A stretch of 11,128 bases of DNA from Candidatus Delongbacteria bacterium (GTDB lineage: Bacteria; Bacteroidota; Bacteroidia; Bacteroidales; ML635J-15). The DNA is taken from the NCBI GenBank assembly GCA_027858215.1, contig JAQIDD010000196.1:1-11128 (forward strand). Reading direction: 5' to 3'. The notes beneath the pieces are model-generated. The model saw nothing but the letters and a program-made list of their open reading frames with translations, had not been told where the DNA came from and did no database searches. The first letter of the stretch is position 1; each line of letters begins with the position of its first letter. The position numbers were made by a program, and so were the translations under genes. Positions 1 through 7,324 of this stretch are shown piece after piece.

Positions 1-104
1 CATAATGTTTGAGTTCGAGGCCTGCGAAGTATTTAAAACCAAGGATTTTACTTTCGTAAATGACTGTTTTAAATACGAGCGTAACGAAGAAATCAGACAT
101 TATG
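1..104. repeat. Imperfect palindromic element upstream of valS
   Basis: Two arms of 39 bases face each other as an inverted repeat. The outer 8 bases (CATAATGT at 1-8, ACATTATG at 97-104) and the inner 11 bases (GTATTTAAAAC at 29-39, GTTTTAAATAC at 66-76) are perfect complements, and the 20 bases between them are of equal length in both arms but only partly complementary. The loop (40-65) is A/T-rich. Equal arm spacing makes chance pairing unlikely. It resembles a REP- or MITE-like dispersed palindrome. It begins at the first base of the window, so it may extend further left. An open reading frame runs through it (5-304) but probably only translates the repeat. Family membership cannot be tested here. 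Confidence 0.55.
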
Positions 105-214
105 GACAGACACTAACTAGCCTGATGGTAGTAAGGTATCGTAGAAAGCCAAAAATGCTGACTCAAGTGATGCATTATAAATCAAAAAATACCTGTCATC
201 TAAAAAAATCATGC

Positions 215-222
215 TATTTTTG
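215..222 (+). promoter_or_regulatory. Candidate -7 box of the valS promoter
   Basis: TATTTTTG matches the Bacteroidota -7 consensus TAnnTTTG exactly and lies 29 bases before the valS start codon, which would give a leader of roughly 20-25 bases. The matching upstream -33 element (TTG or TTTG about 19-21 bases earlier) is not convincing; only a CTGT is seen near 193-196. The call rests on the -7 match and its position. Confidence 0.4.
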
Positions 223-251
223 TGACTTGATAACAAAAACAAATTTTATTC

Positions 252-2888
252 ATGACAATTCCCAGCAAATACAGCCCCGACAAAACAGAATCAAAATGGT
301 ATAAACAATGGATGAACAAAGGCTTTTTTCATTCTGAACCCGACAACAGGGAACCCTATGTCAATGTCATACCTCCCCCGAATGTTACCGGGGTTCTCCA
401 CATGGGACACATGCTCAACAACACCATACAGGATATCCTGGTACGGCGGGCGCGTATGCTCGGAAAAAACACCGTATGGGTACCAGGTACCGACCATGCA
501 TCCATTGCCACAGAAGCTATGGTTGTAAATAAGCTCCGCGAAGAAGGCATCAACAAAAGTGATATTTCCCGCGATGAATTCATGAAACATGCCTGGGAAT
601 GGAAAGAAAAGCATGGGGGCATCATCCTCGAACAACTCAAAAAGCTGGGTGCCAGTTGTGACTGGGAACGTACCGCTTTCACAATGGATGAACCACGCTC
701 CGAATCTGTCATCAAAGTGTTTATTGACCTATACAAAAAAGGACTCATCTATCGTGGTGTACGCATGGTTAATTGGGACCCCCAGGCCAAAACTGCCGTA
801 TCTGACGAAGAAGTCGTTTACACCGAAGAAAAATCCAAACTCTATTACGTCCGTTATCAGGTAGCAGACAATCCCGATGAATATGTCACCATTGCCACAA
901 CACGCCCCGAAACCATTCTTGGTGATACCGCTGTCTGTATCAATCCCAATGACAAACGCTTTGCTCATCTCAAAGGCAAACGCGTTGTTGTTCCGATGGT
1001 AAACCGCATTGTGCATATCATTGAAGATGAATACGTGGACATGGAATTTGGTACCGGATGCCTGAAAATCACACCTGCCCACGATGTAAATGACTATGAA
1101 ATCGGCGTTAAACACAATCTTGATTCCATTGATATCTTTAATAATGACGGCACACTCAACGAAAAGGCTGAGCTTTTTGTCGGCACAGACCGGTTTGAAG
1201 CCCGCGAATTGACAGCCAAAGAGCTGGAAAAATGCGGTGCTTTGATAAAAACAGAAGATTACATCAACAAAATCGGCCGCAGCGAACGTACAGACTCAGT
1301 CATCGAACCCAAACTGTCAATGCAATGGTTTGTGGAAATGAAAAAACTGGCCAAACCGGCATTGGACGCCGTGATGAATGATGAAATTAAACTCCATCCG
1401 CCCAAATTCAAAAACACATACCGCCACTGGATGGAAAACGTCCGCGATTGGTGCATTTCCCGCCAGCTCTGGTGGGGACATCGCATCCCGGCATGGTACC
1501 TGCCCGGCAACAACGATTACGTGGTTGCCGAAACGGAAGAAGAAGCGCTGAAACTGGCCCGGGAGAAAACAAATGATCCAGAACTCACCATCAATGACCT
1601 CAGACAAGACGAAGATGTCCTGGACACCTGGTTCAGTTCATGGCTGTGGCCAATATCTGTATTTGACGGTATCCGTAATCCTGAAAATGAGGATTTTAAA
1701 TATTATTATCCCACAAACGACCTGATTACTGCCCCGGAAATTCTGTTCTTCTGGGTAGCCAGGATGATTATGGCAGGGTACGAATATCCGGGGGAAAAAC
1801 CTTTTTCCAATGTGTATCTGCATGGCATCGTTCGTGATACCCATCGCAGGAAAATGTCGAAATCACTCGGCAACAGCCCCGATCCTATCAAACTGATGGA
1901 TAAATATGGAGCAGATGGGGTACGCATGGGCATGCTGCTTTGCTCCCCCGCCGGCGGTGATTTGCTTTATAATGACAACCTCCCCGAGCAGGGGCGAAAT
2001 TTTGCCAACAAAATATGGAACGCATTCCGCCTCGTAAAATCCTGGGATGCTGACAAAAAAATACAACAACCCCCTGCCGCCGCTGAAGCCGTTAAGTGGT
2101 TCAATCACAAACTCAATGACGGCACTAATCAACTTAACAAACAGTTTGATGAATTCAGGCTTTCCGAAGCCCTGATGACCGTTTATCGCCTGTTCTGGGA
2201 TGATTTCTGCTCATGGTATCTTGAGATCATCAAACCGGCATATCAAGAAGCCATTGACAAACACACCCTCCAATCTACCATTGGTTATTTTGAAACGCTG
2301 CTGAAACTGTTACATCCCTTTATGCCATTTATCACCGAAGAAATATGGCATCTGATAAACAAGCGCGATGAAAACAATTACCTCATCATCGCAAACTGGC
2401 CTGATGCAGGAGATGCTGACGAAAAACTGCTCATGAATTTTGAATTAACCAAAGAAGTGGTAAGCAACATCCGCACCATTCGCAAAGAAAAAAATATCCC
2501 CATGAAAGATGCGCTCGACCTCAGTTTAATCCCGCATCAAAAAACATACAACCCCCAATTTGAACCGGTCATAACAAAATTATGCAAGCTTTCATCATTC
2601 AAACACGTGGACAGCAAGATTGAAGGAGCTGCCGGTTTTATGGTCAACACAAATGAATATTATCTGCCCGTCGGCGAACTCATCAATACTGAAGATGAAA
2701 TCAATAAGCTCGAAAAAGACCTCAATTACAACAAAGGTTTTCTTAAAACGGTGATGAAAAAACTCAGCAACGAACGCTTTGTCAACAACGCTCCCGAACA
2801 GGTAGTAGAAAAGGAAAAACAAAAAAAGGCCGATGCCGAAGAAAACATCAGGCTCATCCAAGAACAACTTAAAAATTTGAAACAATAA
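252..2888 (+). CDS. valS: Valyl-tRNA synthetase (ValRS)
   Basis: Class I aminoacyl-tRNA synthetase that charges tRNA-Val with valine in the cytoplasm using ATP. The 878 residues match the usual bacterial ValRS length. In order: the nucleotide-binding signature PPPNVTGVLHMGH (41-53, HIGH-type motif at 50-53); the inserted editing domain with TTRPETILGD (216-225) and FGTGCLKITPAHD (266-278), which hydrolyses mischarged Thr-tRNA; the catalytic-core segments WCISRQLWWGHRIPAW (400-415) and DVLDTWFSSWLWP (455-467); KMSKS at 534-538; an alpha-helical anticodon-binding domain from about 600 to 750; and a lysine/glutamate-rich C-terminal coiled coil from about 810 to 878, the tRNA-binding arm typical of ValRS. 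No key motif is missing. The ATG at 252 is chosen because the N-terminus (SKYSPDKTESKWYKQW) aligns with the normal ValRS start. The gene stands alone on its strand; a candidate promoter lies at 215-222. The product is secure. Confidence 0.98.
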   Translation: MTIPSKYSPDKTESKWYKQWMNKGFFHSEPDNREPYVNVIPPPNVTGVLHMGHMLNNTIQDILVRRARMLGKNTVWVPGTDHASIATEAMVVNKLREEGINKSDISRDEFMKHAWEWKEKHGGIILEQLKKLGASCDWERTAFTMDEPRSESVIKVFIDLYKKGLIYRGVRMVNWDPQAKTAVSDEEVVYTEEKSKLYYVRYQVADNPDEYVTIATTRPETILGDTAVCINPNDKRFAHLKGKRVVVPMVNRIVHIIEDEYVDMEFGTGCLKITPAHDVNDYEIGVKHNLDSIDIFNNDGTLNEKAELFVGTDRFEARELTAKELEKCGALIKTEDYINKIGRSERTDSVIEPKLSMQWFVEMKKLAKPALDAVMNDEIKLHPPKFKNTYRHWMENVRDWCISRQLWWGHRIPAWYLPGNNDYVVAETEEEALKLAREKTNDPELTINDLRQDEDVLDTWFSSWLWPISVFDGIRNPENEDFKYYYPTNDLITAPEILFFWVARMIMAGYEYPGEKPFSNVYLHGIVRDTHRRKMSKSLGNSPDPIKLMDKYGADGVRMGMLLCSPAGGDLLYNDNLPEQGRNFANKIWNAFRLVKSWDADKKIQQPPAAAEAVKWFNHKLNDGTNQLNKQFDEFRLSEALMTVYRLFWDDFCSWYLEIIKPAYQEAIDKHTLQSTIGYFETLLKLLHPFMPFITEEIWHLINKRDENNYLIIANWPDAGDADEKLLMNFELTKEVVSNIRTIRKEKNIPMKDALDLSLIPHQKTYNPQFEPVITKLCKLSSFKHVDSKIEGAAGFMVNTNEYYLPVGELINTEDEINKLEKDLNYNKGFLKTVMKKLSNERFVNNAPEQVVEKEKQKKADAEENIRLIQEQLKNLKQ

Positions 2889-2942
2889 GCGTCACATCGG
2901 GGAAAATCGAAATTAAATATATCAATTAGTTTTAGGGCAGCC

Positions 2943-2980
2943 CCTTCAGCCATGCGGTTTTAGGTGCGCATGGCTGAAGG
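2943..2980. terminator. Perfect 14-bp hairpin after valS
   Basis: CCTTCAGCCATGCG (2943-2956) is followed after a 10-base loop by its exact reverse complement CGCATGGCTGAAGG (2967-2980). It lies 54 bases after the valS stop codon. The stem is strong enough to end transcription, but no T-run follows it, so it is not a canonical intrinsic terminator. Its right arm overlaps the start of the long imperfect hairpin at 2978-3113, so it may instead be one module of a composite repeat. Confidence 0.45.
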
Positions 2981-3113
2981 TCGGCCTGCGGCTTCTATCT
3001 GTGTCCGCTTCAGGCATGTTCTGTTATCCCAGGGCAGGGAGCTTCTGTTGTCGCTCCTGCCCCGGCACAGAAACATTACCCGCAGCGGACACAGGATAAT
3101 CCGCCTCCGTCCT
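2978..3113. repeat. Long imperfect palindrome (MITE/REP-like or structured RNA)
   Basis: About 136 bases fold back on themselves in successive paired blocks: AGG-CGG (2978-2984) with CCG-CCT (3107-3113); GCGG (2988-2991) with CCGC (3101-3104); CTGTGTCCGCT (2999-3009) with AGCGGACACAG (3084-3094), perfect over 11 bp; ATGTT-CTGT (near 3016-3024) with ACAG-AAACAT (near 3067-3076), one bulge; and GGGCAGGGAGC (3032-3042) with GCTCCTGCCC (3053-3062), one bulge. The apical loop is about 3043-3052. It is more GC-rich than the DNA around it and codes for nothing recognisable. A mobile palindromic repeat or a transcribed structured element would both fit. Confidence 0.55.
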
Positions 3114-3253
3114 GCTGCAAATCATCACAACATATAAAATATCACACCCAAACACAGCATCCAAAACACAGAATCTGAAAACCAAAACCCGGCATATTTT
3201 CTTGCCCGTATCCTCTATTTTTTGCATCTTCGTACCAAAATTGAGATTACGTT

Positions 3254-3778
3254 ATGAACACTTTAGAAGCAATAATGACACGCCGTAGTATCCACCAGTT
3301 TAAGGATGCACCTGTTACCGATACCCAAATAAAAAAAATACTGGAAGCTGCCATGAATGCACCCAGTGCCGGCGACGGACGCCCCTGGGAATTTGTTGTG
3401 GTCAGGAATAAAGAAAAACTCAACGCTCTGGCTGATAAAATTGATGAAGGCAATGATATGTTCAGGCAGGCACAGGTAGCTATCGCCATTTTGGGTGATA
3501 AATGCAAAGAAGGGTTTCCCGGCTTTTATCCGCAGGATTGTTCGTGTGCAGCACAGAATATATACCTGGCAGCGCATGAACTCGGACTTGGCACCGTGTG
3601 GATTGCCACATGGAGTGTGCCCCCGCGCGTCAAAGGCGTTAAAGAAACCCTGAACATTCCTGATCACCTCGAACCATTTGCCGTTTTTCCCATTGGTGTG
3701 CCTGCAGAACATTTATCCCCTAAATACCGCTATGATGATAAAATGGTGCATTGGGATGAGTGGACAACAAAAAAATAG
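3254..3778 (+). CDS. Nitroreductase-family FMN oxidoreductase
   Basis: Predicted soluble flavoprotein of the nitroreductase superfamily, which uses FMN and NAD(P)H to reduce nitro compounds, quinones or flavins; the true substrate cannot be told from sequence. The 174 residues are the compact length of the short members. Visible signatures: MTRRSIHQF (8-16), whose arginines typically contact the FMN phosphate; NAPSAGDGRPWEFVVV (35-50), the second conserved FMN-side segment; QDCSCAAQNIYLAAHELGLGTVWI (94-117), the central helix and strand; a C-terminal segment PIGVPAEHLSPKYRYDDKMVHWDEW (146-170) typical of the family. Members normally work as dimers with FMN at the interface. The ATG at 3254 gives a normal N-terminus. 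The gene is monocistronic and converges on the efflux operon, with 60 bases between the two stop codons; a functional link to the operon is possible but not shown. Confidence 0.93.
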   Translation: MNTLEAIMTRRSIHQFKDAPVTDTQIKKILEAAMNAPSAGDGRPWEFVVVRNKEKLNALADKIDEGNDMFRQAQVAIAILGDKCKEGFPGFYPQDCSCAAQNIYLAAHELGLGTVWIATWSVPPRVKGVKETLNIPDHLEPFAVFPIGVPAEHLSPKYRYDDKMVHWDEWTTKK

Positions 3779-3808
3779 CCTTTGGGGCACCTAATATGTT
3801 AATCTGTA

Positions 3809-3832
3809 TGAAACGATGTTTCACATCGAAAC
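3809..3832. terminator. Overlapping small hairpins between convergent genes
   Basis: Between the nitroreductase stop and the stop of the PII-like gene, three short blocks GAAAC (3810-3814), GTTTC (3818-3822) and GAAAC (3828-3832) allow the middle block to pair with either neighbour. A third pairing, CGATGT (3814-3819) with ACATCG (3823-3828) and a 3-base loop, overlaps both. It sits where a bidirectional terminator would be expected, but the stems are 5-6 bp and there is no T-run, so the role is tentative. Confidence 0.3.
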
Positions 3833-3838
3833 CAGAAG

Positions 3839-4132
3839 TTACACCATCTTCTCAACATTCCAGACAAAAGCCCGGATGCCAACTTCTTCATTCACAGCAT
3901 CAATTTTCTTGACAGCTTCCAGCAGTGCATCTACTTTCTCATCCTCCACTAAAGTTAAGATGGCATTGTTTTGCTCCGGCCAGGTATGAGTCCCCATGTG
4001 GGGATCACCATCATTGCTTCCCCGTCCATAAACAGTTGTCCATTGTGTATAACCTCGAATGTCCAGATAATCGAACATGTATTCCATTTTTTCCGAATGC
4101 GCCTGGTTGAATATGATAAATACAGATTTCAT
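3839..4132 (-). CDS. PII-like signalling protein, last gene of the efflux operon
   Basis: A 97-residue protein whose layout follows the PII fold. Strand 1 is KSVFIIFNQ (2-10); helix 1 is SEKMEYMFDYLDIRGYTQW (13-31); a T-loop-like segment VYGRGSNDGDPHMGTHTWPE (34-53) follows; then strand NAILTLVEDE (56-65), helix KVDALLEAVKKIDAVNE (66-82) and the final strand GIRAFVWNVE (85-94), which resembles the GKIFVFDVEQ end of classical PII. PII-type proteins are usually cytoplasmic trimers that bind small effectors and touch transporters or enzymes. The uridylylated tyrosine of GlnB/GlnK is absent (T50-W51 here), and the loop carries H45, H49 and W51, so nitrogen signalling of the GlnB kind is unlikely. 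The gene starts 33 bases after the RND pump gene on the same strand, so it is probably co-transcribed with it. From memory, a PII-like group has been described beside heavy-metal RND pump genes; membership is not proven. Fold confidence is good, function is inferred. Confidence 0.75.
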   Translation of the reverse strand: MKSVFIIFNQAHSEKMEYMFDYLDIRGYTQWTTVYGRGSNDGDPHMGTHTWPEQNNAILTLVEDEKVDALLEAVKKIDAVNEEVGIRAFVWNVEKMV

Positions 4133-4165
4133 ATTGGTTGCTTTATGTTATAAAATGCGAATGCA

Positions 4166-7100
4166 TCAATCTAAAAATTCATAATTCTTTCTCAGTTTCG
4201 CTTTCTTATTGCGTTCTCCGCTGCGTGTAAACAACATATAAACCACAGGAACAATTACCATGGTAATGATAGTTGAAGCGATGAGGCCGCCAATGACAGA
4301 AATACCCATCGGGCTCCATATTTCAGAGCCTTCACCTGTGCTTAGTGCAAGAGGTAACATCCCAAGAATGGTTGTAACAGCCGTCATCAACACGGGCCTT
4401 AACCTTGACCTGCCGGATAAAACGATGGCATCAGCGAGGGGATGTCCCCGATCACGCATGAGGTTGATGTAATCGACAAGCACGATGGCATTTTTGACCA
4501 CAATCCCTACCAGCATAACAGCTCCCAGGGCAGCAATAATACTCAACGGTTTCCCGGCTATCAACAAAGCAATAACGACCCCTGTAAAGGCAAAGGGAAT
4601 GGAAAACATGATAATAAAAGGCATTTTCAGGGATTCAAATTGTGATGCCATCACAAGATATACCAGTACAAGACTGAGCACCAACAAAAGAGCCAAATCC
4701 TGAAATCCTTCCTGCTGGTCTTCGTAAGCGCCACCGACTTCCACCATAAAACCTGTAGGCACATCAGTGTTTTCAATAATTTCCTGCATCTGAGAAGCCA
4801 GTTCTCCCATGCTGATTTTGTATGGCGTTGCCGACACAGTCACAATACGTTCGCGTCGCTTGCGTTCGATGTTGGGAGGTGCATAATATTCTTTTATTTC
4901 ACCAAGCTCGCCAAGACGGACAAACGTTCCCATCGGAGTTTGTACATCGATGTTTTTAATATCTGAAATGCTGTTTCGGTATTCTTTTTTGAAACGCAGC
5001 ACAACATCATATTCTTCCCCTTGTTCACGGTATTGTGTTGCGGTTAGGCCTTCGACACGATTGTATAAAGCCGACGATACCATGGCAGTATTCAATCCAT
5101 TGGCAGCCAGTTTTCTTCTGTCAAGATCTACTTGCAACTCCGGTTTTTCATCTTCCCGGCTGATTTTAATATCACGGGCTCCCGGAATATTACGGACACT
5201 ATCAGCAAGTTGGTCGGCAAGGCGTGTGGATTTTTCAAGATCATACCCATAAATTTCAAGGTCAATGTTGTTTTGAGCCATTCCTCCTGACATACCGCCG
5301 CCAGTGGTGACGTTATATTTTACGATTTCCGGAAATACTTTCAGTTCTTTCCTGACTGCTTCCATGATTTCCCAGATGGATGTGTCTCTCTCACTGGAAT
5401 TTTCCAGGCGCACTGTATAGTTGATGATATTTGAACCGGTAGAGCGGAACATGGAAAGGAAACCACCTTCATCATCAGCACCGGCAGATGTGGATACCAG
5501 TTCAACCTGTGGGAATTTATTAAAAAGGATACTATCGATTTTGTTGGCAATTTTTACGGATTCATCCACACGAACGCCAGCTTGCAATTCAACGGAAATA
5601 TTAAAACGGTCTTCGTCCGTTTGTGGCATAAATTCAGTTCCCAGCCTGGGTGCCAAAAGCACTGTGCCAATGACGATTCCAAGCGCAGCGAGTATGATTA
5701 TGCGTTTGTGGGATAAGCTCCATCTTAATACCCTTGCATACCAATTATCAAACTTATCAAGCATGGGGCGGATGGTGCGGTCATAACTAAATTTTCCGGG
5801 TTTTTTGTGTTTTTTCTTCAAGCGCAGCAATTTCGAACTAAGCATTGGCGTAAGGCTGATTGCAGCAAGGGTGGAAGTTGTTACAGTAATGGTAACAATC
5901 CAGCCCAACTGTCTGAACATGATTCCGGTCATTCCTCCTACCATGGTCATGGGGAAAAAGACGGCCACCACTGTTAAGGTGGTGATAACCACAGCCAGCC
6001 AAACTTCATTGGTAGCATAAATTGCCGCTTCCCTCGGGCTGCTTCCACGTTCAATATGTTTGCTGATGTTTTCGAGCACAACAATGGCATCGTCCACCAC
6101 CATCCCGATGGCAATAGCAAGTGCTGATAACGAAATAATATTAATGGAATTCCCAGTAAGTCTAAGGTATATAAAAGTGACTATCAGCGAAATGGGGATT
6201 GTCAGTACCACAATAAAGGTAGCGCGCCACCGCCCGAGAAAAAACAACACCACCACAATCACGAAGAGCATCGCAAACATCAGTGTTTTTGTCAGGTTAT
6301 TGATCGACCCCTTAATAAAATCACTTGAATCAAAAATGGTTTGCACTTTGACGTCGGGAGGCAGGTTGGCTTTTAGTTCTTCCATTTTCGCATTCACCTG
6401 TTTGGCGATGTTGACCGTATTTGCCCCGGACTGTTTCATCACCATCATACGGACGCCTTTTTTTCCATTGATTTTTTCATCCATGGTCATTTCCCTGATG
6501 GAATCCCTCACAGTAGCGACATCTTTCAGGTATATTGCTTTTCCCTGGACATTTGAAATTACGACATTTTCAATATAATCGCTGGACTTGAATTCCCCTT
6601 CCACGCGAAGCGGATAATCCATTTTCCCCATCTCAATGTTGCCGGTAGGCATGTTCATGTTTTCGGCAGCGAGAATTTGTCCTATCTGTTCAATGGTCAG
6701 ATTATACGCTTCCAGTCGGCGGGGATTAAATTCTACCGCTATTTCACGTGTTGGTGTTGCTACCACACTAACGGAACCAATGCCTTCAATGCGGTTCAAT
6801 GGATTGACAAAGATTTCTTCGAGCAGTTTTTCCAGCCCCTCGTAGTTTTCATCTGCTGTGATGGCGAACATTTGTATCGGCATCATGCTGGAATTAAACT
6901 TAAATATTTGTGGATCTTCCGCGGCATCCGGTAATTCGTCTTCGACAAAAGCAAGACCATCACGTATGTTATTGGCAGCTTCGCTTAAGTCAGTCTCAAA
7001 CTCAAACTCCAGAATCACGATTGAAAGGTTATCTCTGGACACAGAAGATATTTCCTTTAAATCATCCACCGTATTGAGTCCGTCTTCAATGGGTTCACTT

Positions 7101-7288
7101 ATATTGGCTTCAATATCTTTAGCGCTGGCACCGGGGTAGGTTGTAAAAACAGTAATTGACGGTATTTCAATTTCAGGATACAGATCCACCGGTAATTTAT
7201 ATACCGAATATATGCCCAGGACAATAATGGCAATAAATATCATCAATGTGGTAACGGGCTTCTTAACTGCACTGCTATAAATGCTCAT
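4166..7288 (-). CDS. RND efflux pump, inner-membrane subunit (HAE-1/AcrB-MdtB type)
   Basis: Proton-driven inner-membrane transporter that exports compounds through a tripartite complex. The 1040 residues are normal for AcrB-type trimers. The N-terminus SIYSSAVKKPVTTLMIFIAI begins TM1 (about 12-30), followed by a large periplasmic porter/docking loop (about 31-335), TM2-TM6 (about 336-485), TM7 (about 530-547), a second periplasmic loop (about 548-865) and TM8-TM12 (about 866-1020). Proton-relay residues are present: GMVVDDAIVVLENI (395-408) with D399-D400 in TM4, and GIVVKNAIVLVDYIN (928-942) with K932 in TM10. YPGASAKDIE (51-60) is a family signature. This points to hydrophobe/drug efflux rather than CzcA/CusA metal pumps, although Gly/Met-rich segments (AENMNMPTGNIEMGKM 208-223; GGGMSGGM 663-670) are notable. 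The gene sits 36 bases after the adaptor gene and 33 before the PII-like gene. The substrate is unknown. Confidence 0.96.
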   Translation of the reverse strand: MSIYSSAVKKPVTTLMIFIAIIVLGIYSVYKLPVDLYPEIEIPSITVFTTYPGASAKDIEANISEPIEDGLNTVDDLKEISSVSRDNLSIVILEFEFETDLSEAANNIRDGLAFVEDELPDAAEDPQIFKFNSSMMPIQMFAITADENYEGLEKLLEEIFVNPLNRIEGIGSVSVVATPTREIAVEFNPRRLEAYNLTIEQIGQILAAENMNMPTGNIEMGKMDYPLRVEGEFKSSDYIENVVISNVQGKAIYLKDVATVRDSIREMTMDEKINGKKGVRMMVMKQSGANTVNIAKQVNAKMEELKANLPPDVKVQTIFDSSDFIKGSINNLTKTLMFAMLFVIVVVLFFLGRWRATFIVVLTIPISLIVTFIYLRLTGNSINIISLSALAIAIGMVVDDAIVVLENISKHIERGSSPREAAIYATNEVWLAVVITTLTVVAVFFPMTMVGGMTGIMFRQLGWIVTITVTTSTLAAISLTPMLSSKLLRLKKKHKKPGKFSYDRTIRPMLDKFDNWYARVLRWSLSHKRIIILAALGIVIGTVLLAPRLGTEFMPQTDEDRFNISVELQAGVRVDESVKIANKIDSILFNKFPQVELVSTSAGADDEGGFLSMFRSTGSNIINYTVRLENSSERDTSIWEIMEAVRKELKVFPEIVKYNVTTGGGMSGGMAQNNIDLEIYGYDLEKSTRLADQLADSVRNIPGARDIKISREDEKPELQVDLDRRKLAANGLNTAMVSSALYNRVEGLTATQYREQGEEYDVVLRFKKEYRNSISDIKNIDVQTPMGTFVRLGELGEIKEYYAPPNIERKRRERIVTVSATPYKISMGELASQMQEIIENTDVPTGFMVEVGGAYEDQQEGFQDLALLLVLSLVLVYLVMASQFESLKMPFIIMFSIPFAFTGVVIALLIAGKPLSIIAALGAVMLVGIVVKNAIVLVDYINLMRDRGHPLADAIVLSGRSRLRPVLMTAVTTILGMLPLALSTGEGSEIWSPMGISVIGGLIASTIITMVIVPVVYMLFTRSGERNKKAKLRKNYEFLD

Positions 7289-7324
7289 GGGTTACAATTT
7301 TAAACGACTTTACCTGGGTTAATT

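Larger units (their letters stand above)
2889..3253. other. Gene-free stretch between valS and the nitroreductase gene
   Basis: No convincing gene is seen on either strand. The left half carries two abutting hairpin-forming sequences, described separately. The right half (about 3118-3190) is strongly biased to A and C on the plus strand, with only 3 G in 73 bases. A T-rich tract follows near 3216-3224, but it does not match the TAnnTTTG -7 consensus exactly, so the nitroreductase promoter is not located. A possible 67-codon frame on the minus strand (3227-3024) runs through the hairpin, has no recognisable motif, and is not called as a gene. Confidence 0.6.

Noticed and set aside
5..304. A 99-codon frame starting near the window edge and overlapping valS
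   Set aside because: It runs through the imperfect palindrome, overlaps the secure valS start by more than 50 bases and has no recognisable motif; it is best explained as translation of a repeat.
3024..3227. A 67-codon minus-strand frame in the valS-nitroreductase gap
   Set aside because: It lies across the long hairpin, has no family signature, and its composition follows the repeat rather than coding use in neighbouring genes.
3263..3712. A 149-codon minus-strand frame inside the nitroreductase gene
   Set aside because: The plus strand carries clear nitroreductase motifs throughout; this is a shadow frame.
6060..6578. A 172-codon plus-strand frame inside the pump gene
   Set aside because: It is antisense to a fully convincing RND transmembrane and periplasmic region; its hydrophobic content is a by-product of the opposite strand.
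4166..7288. Assignment of the pump as a CusA/CzcA heavy-metal RND protein
   Set aside because: The TM4 motif GMVVDDAIVVLENI and overall sequence fit the HAE-1 group, and no CusA-type set of metal-site methionines could be established by eye.
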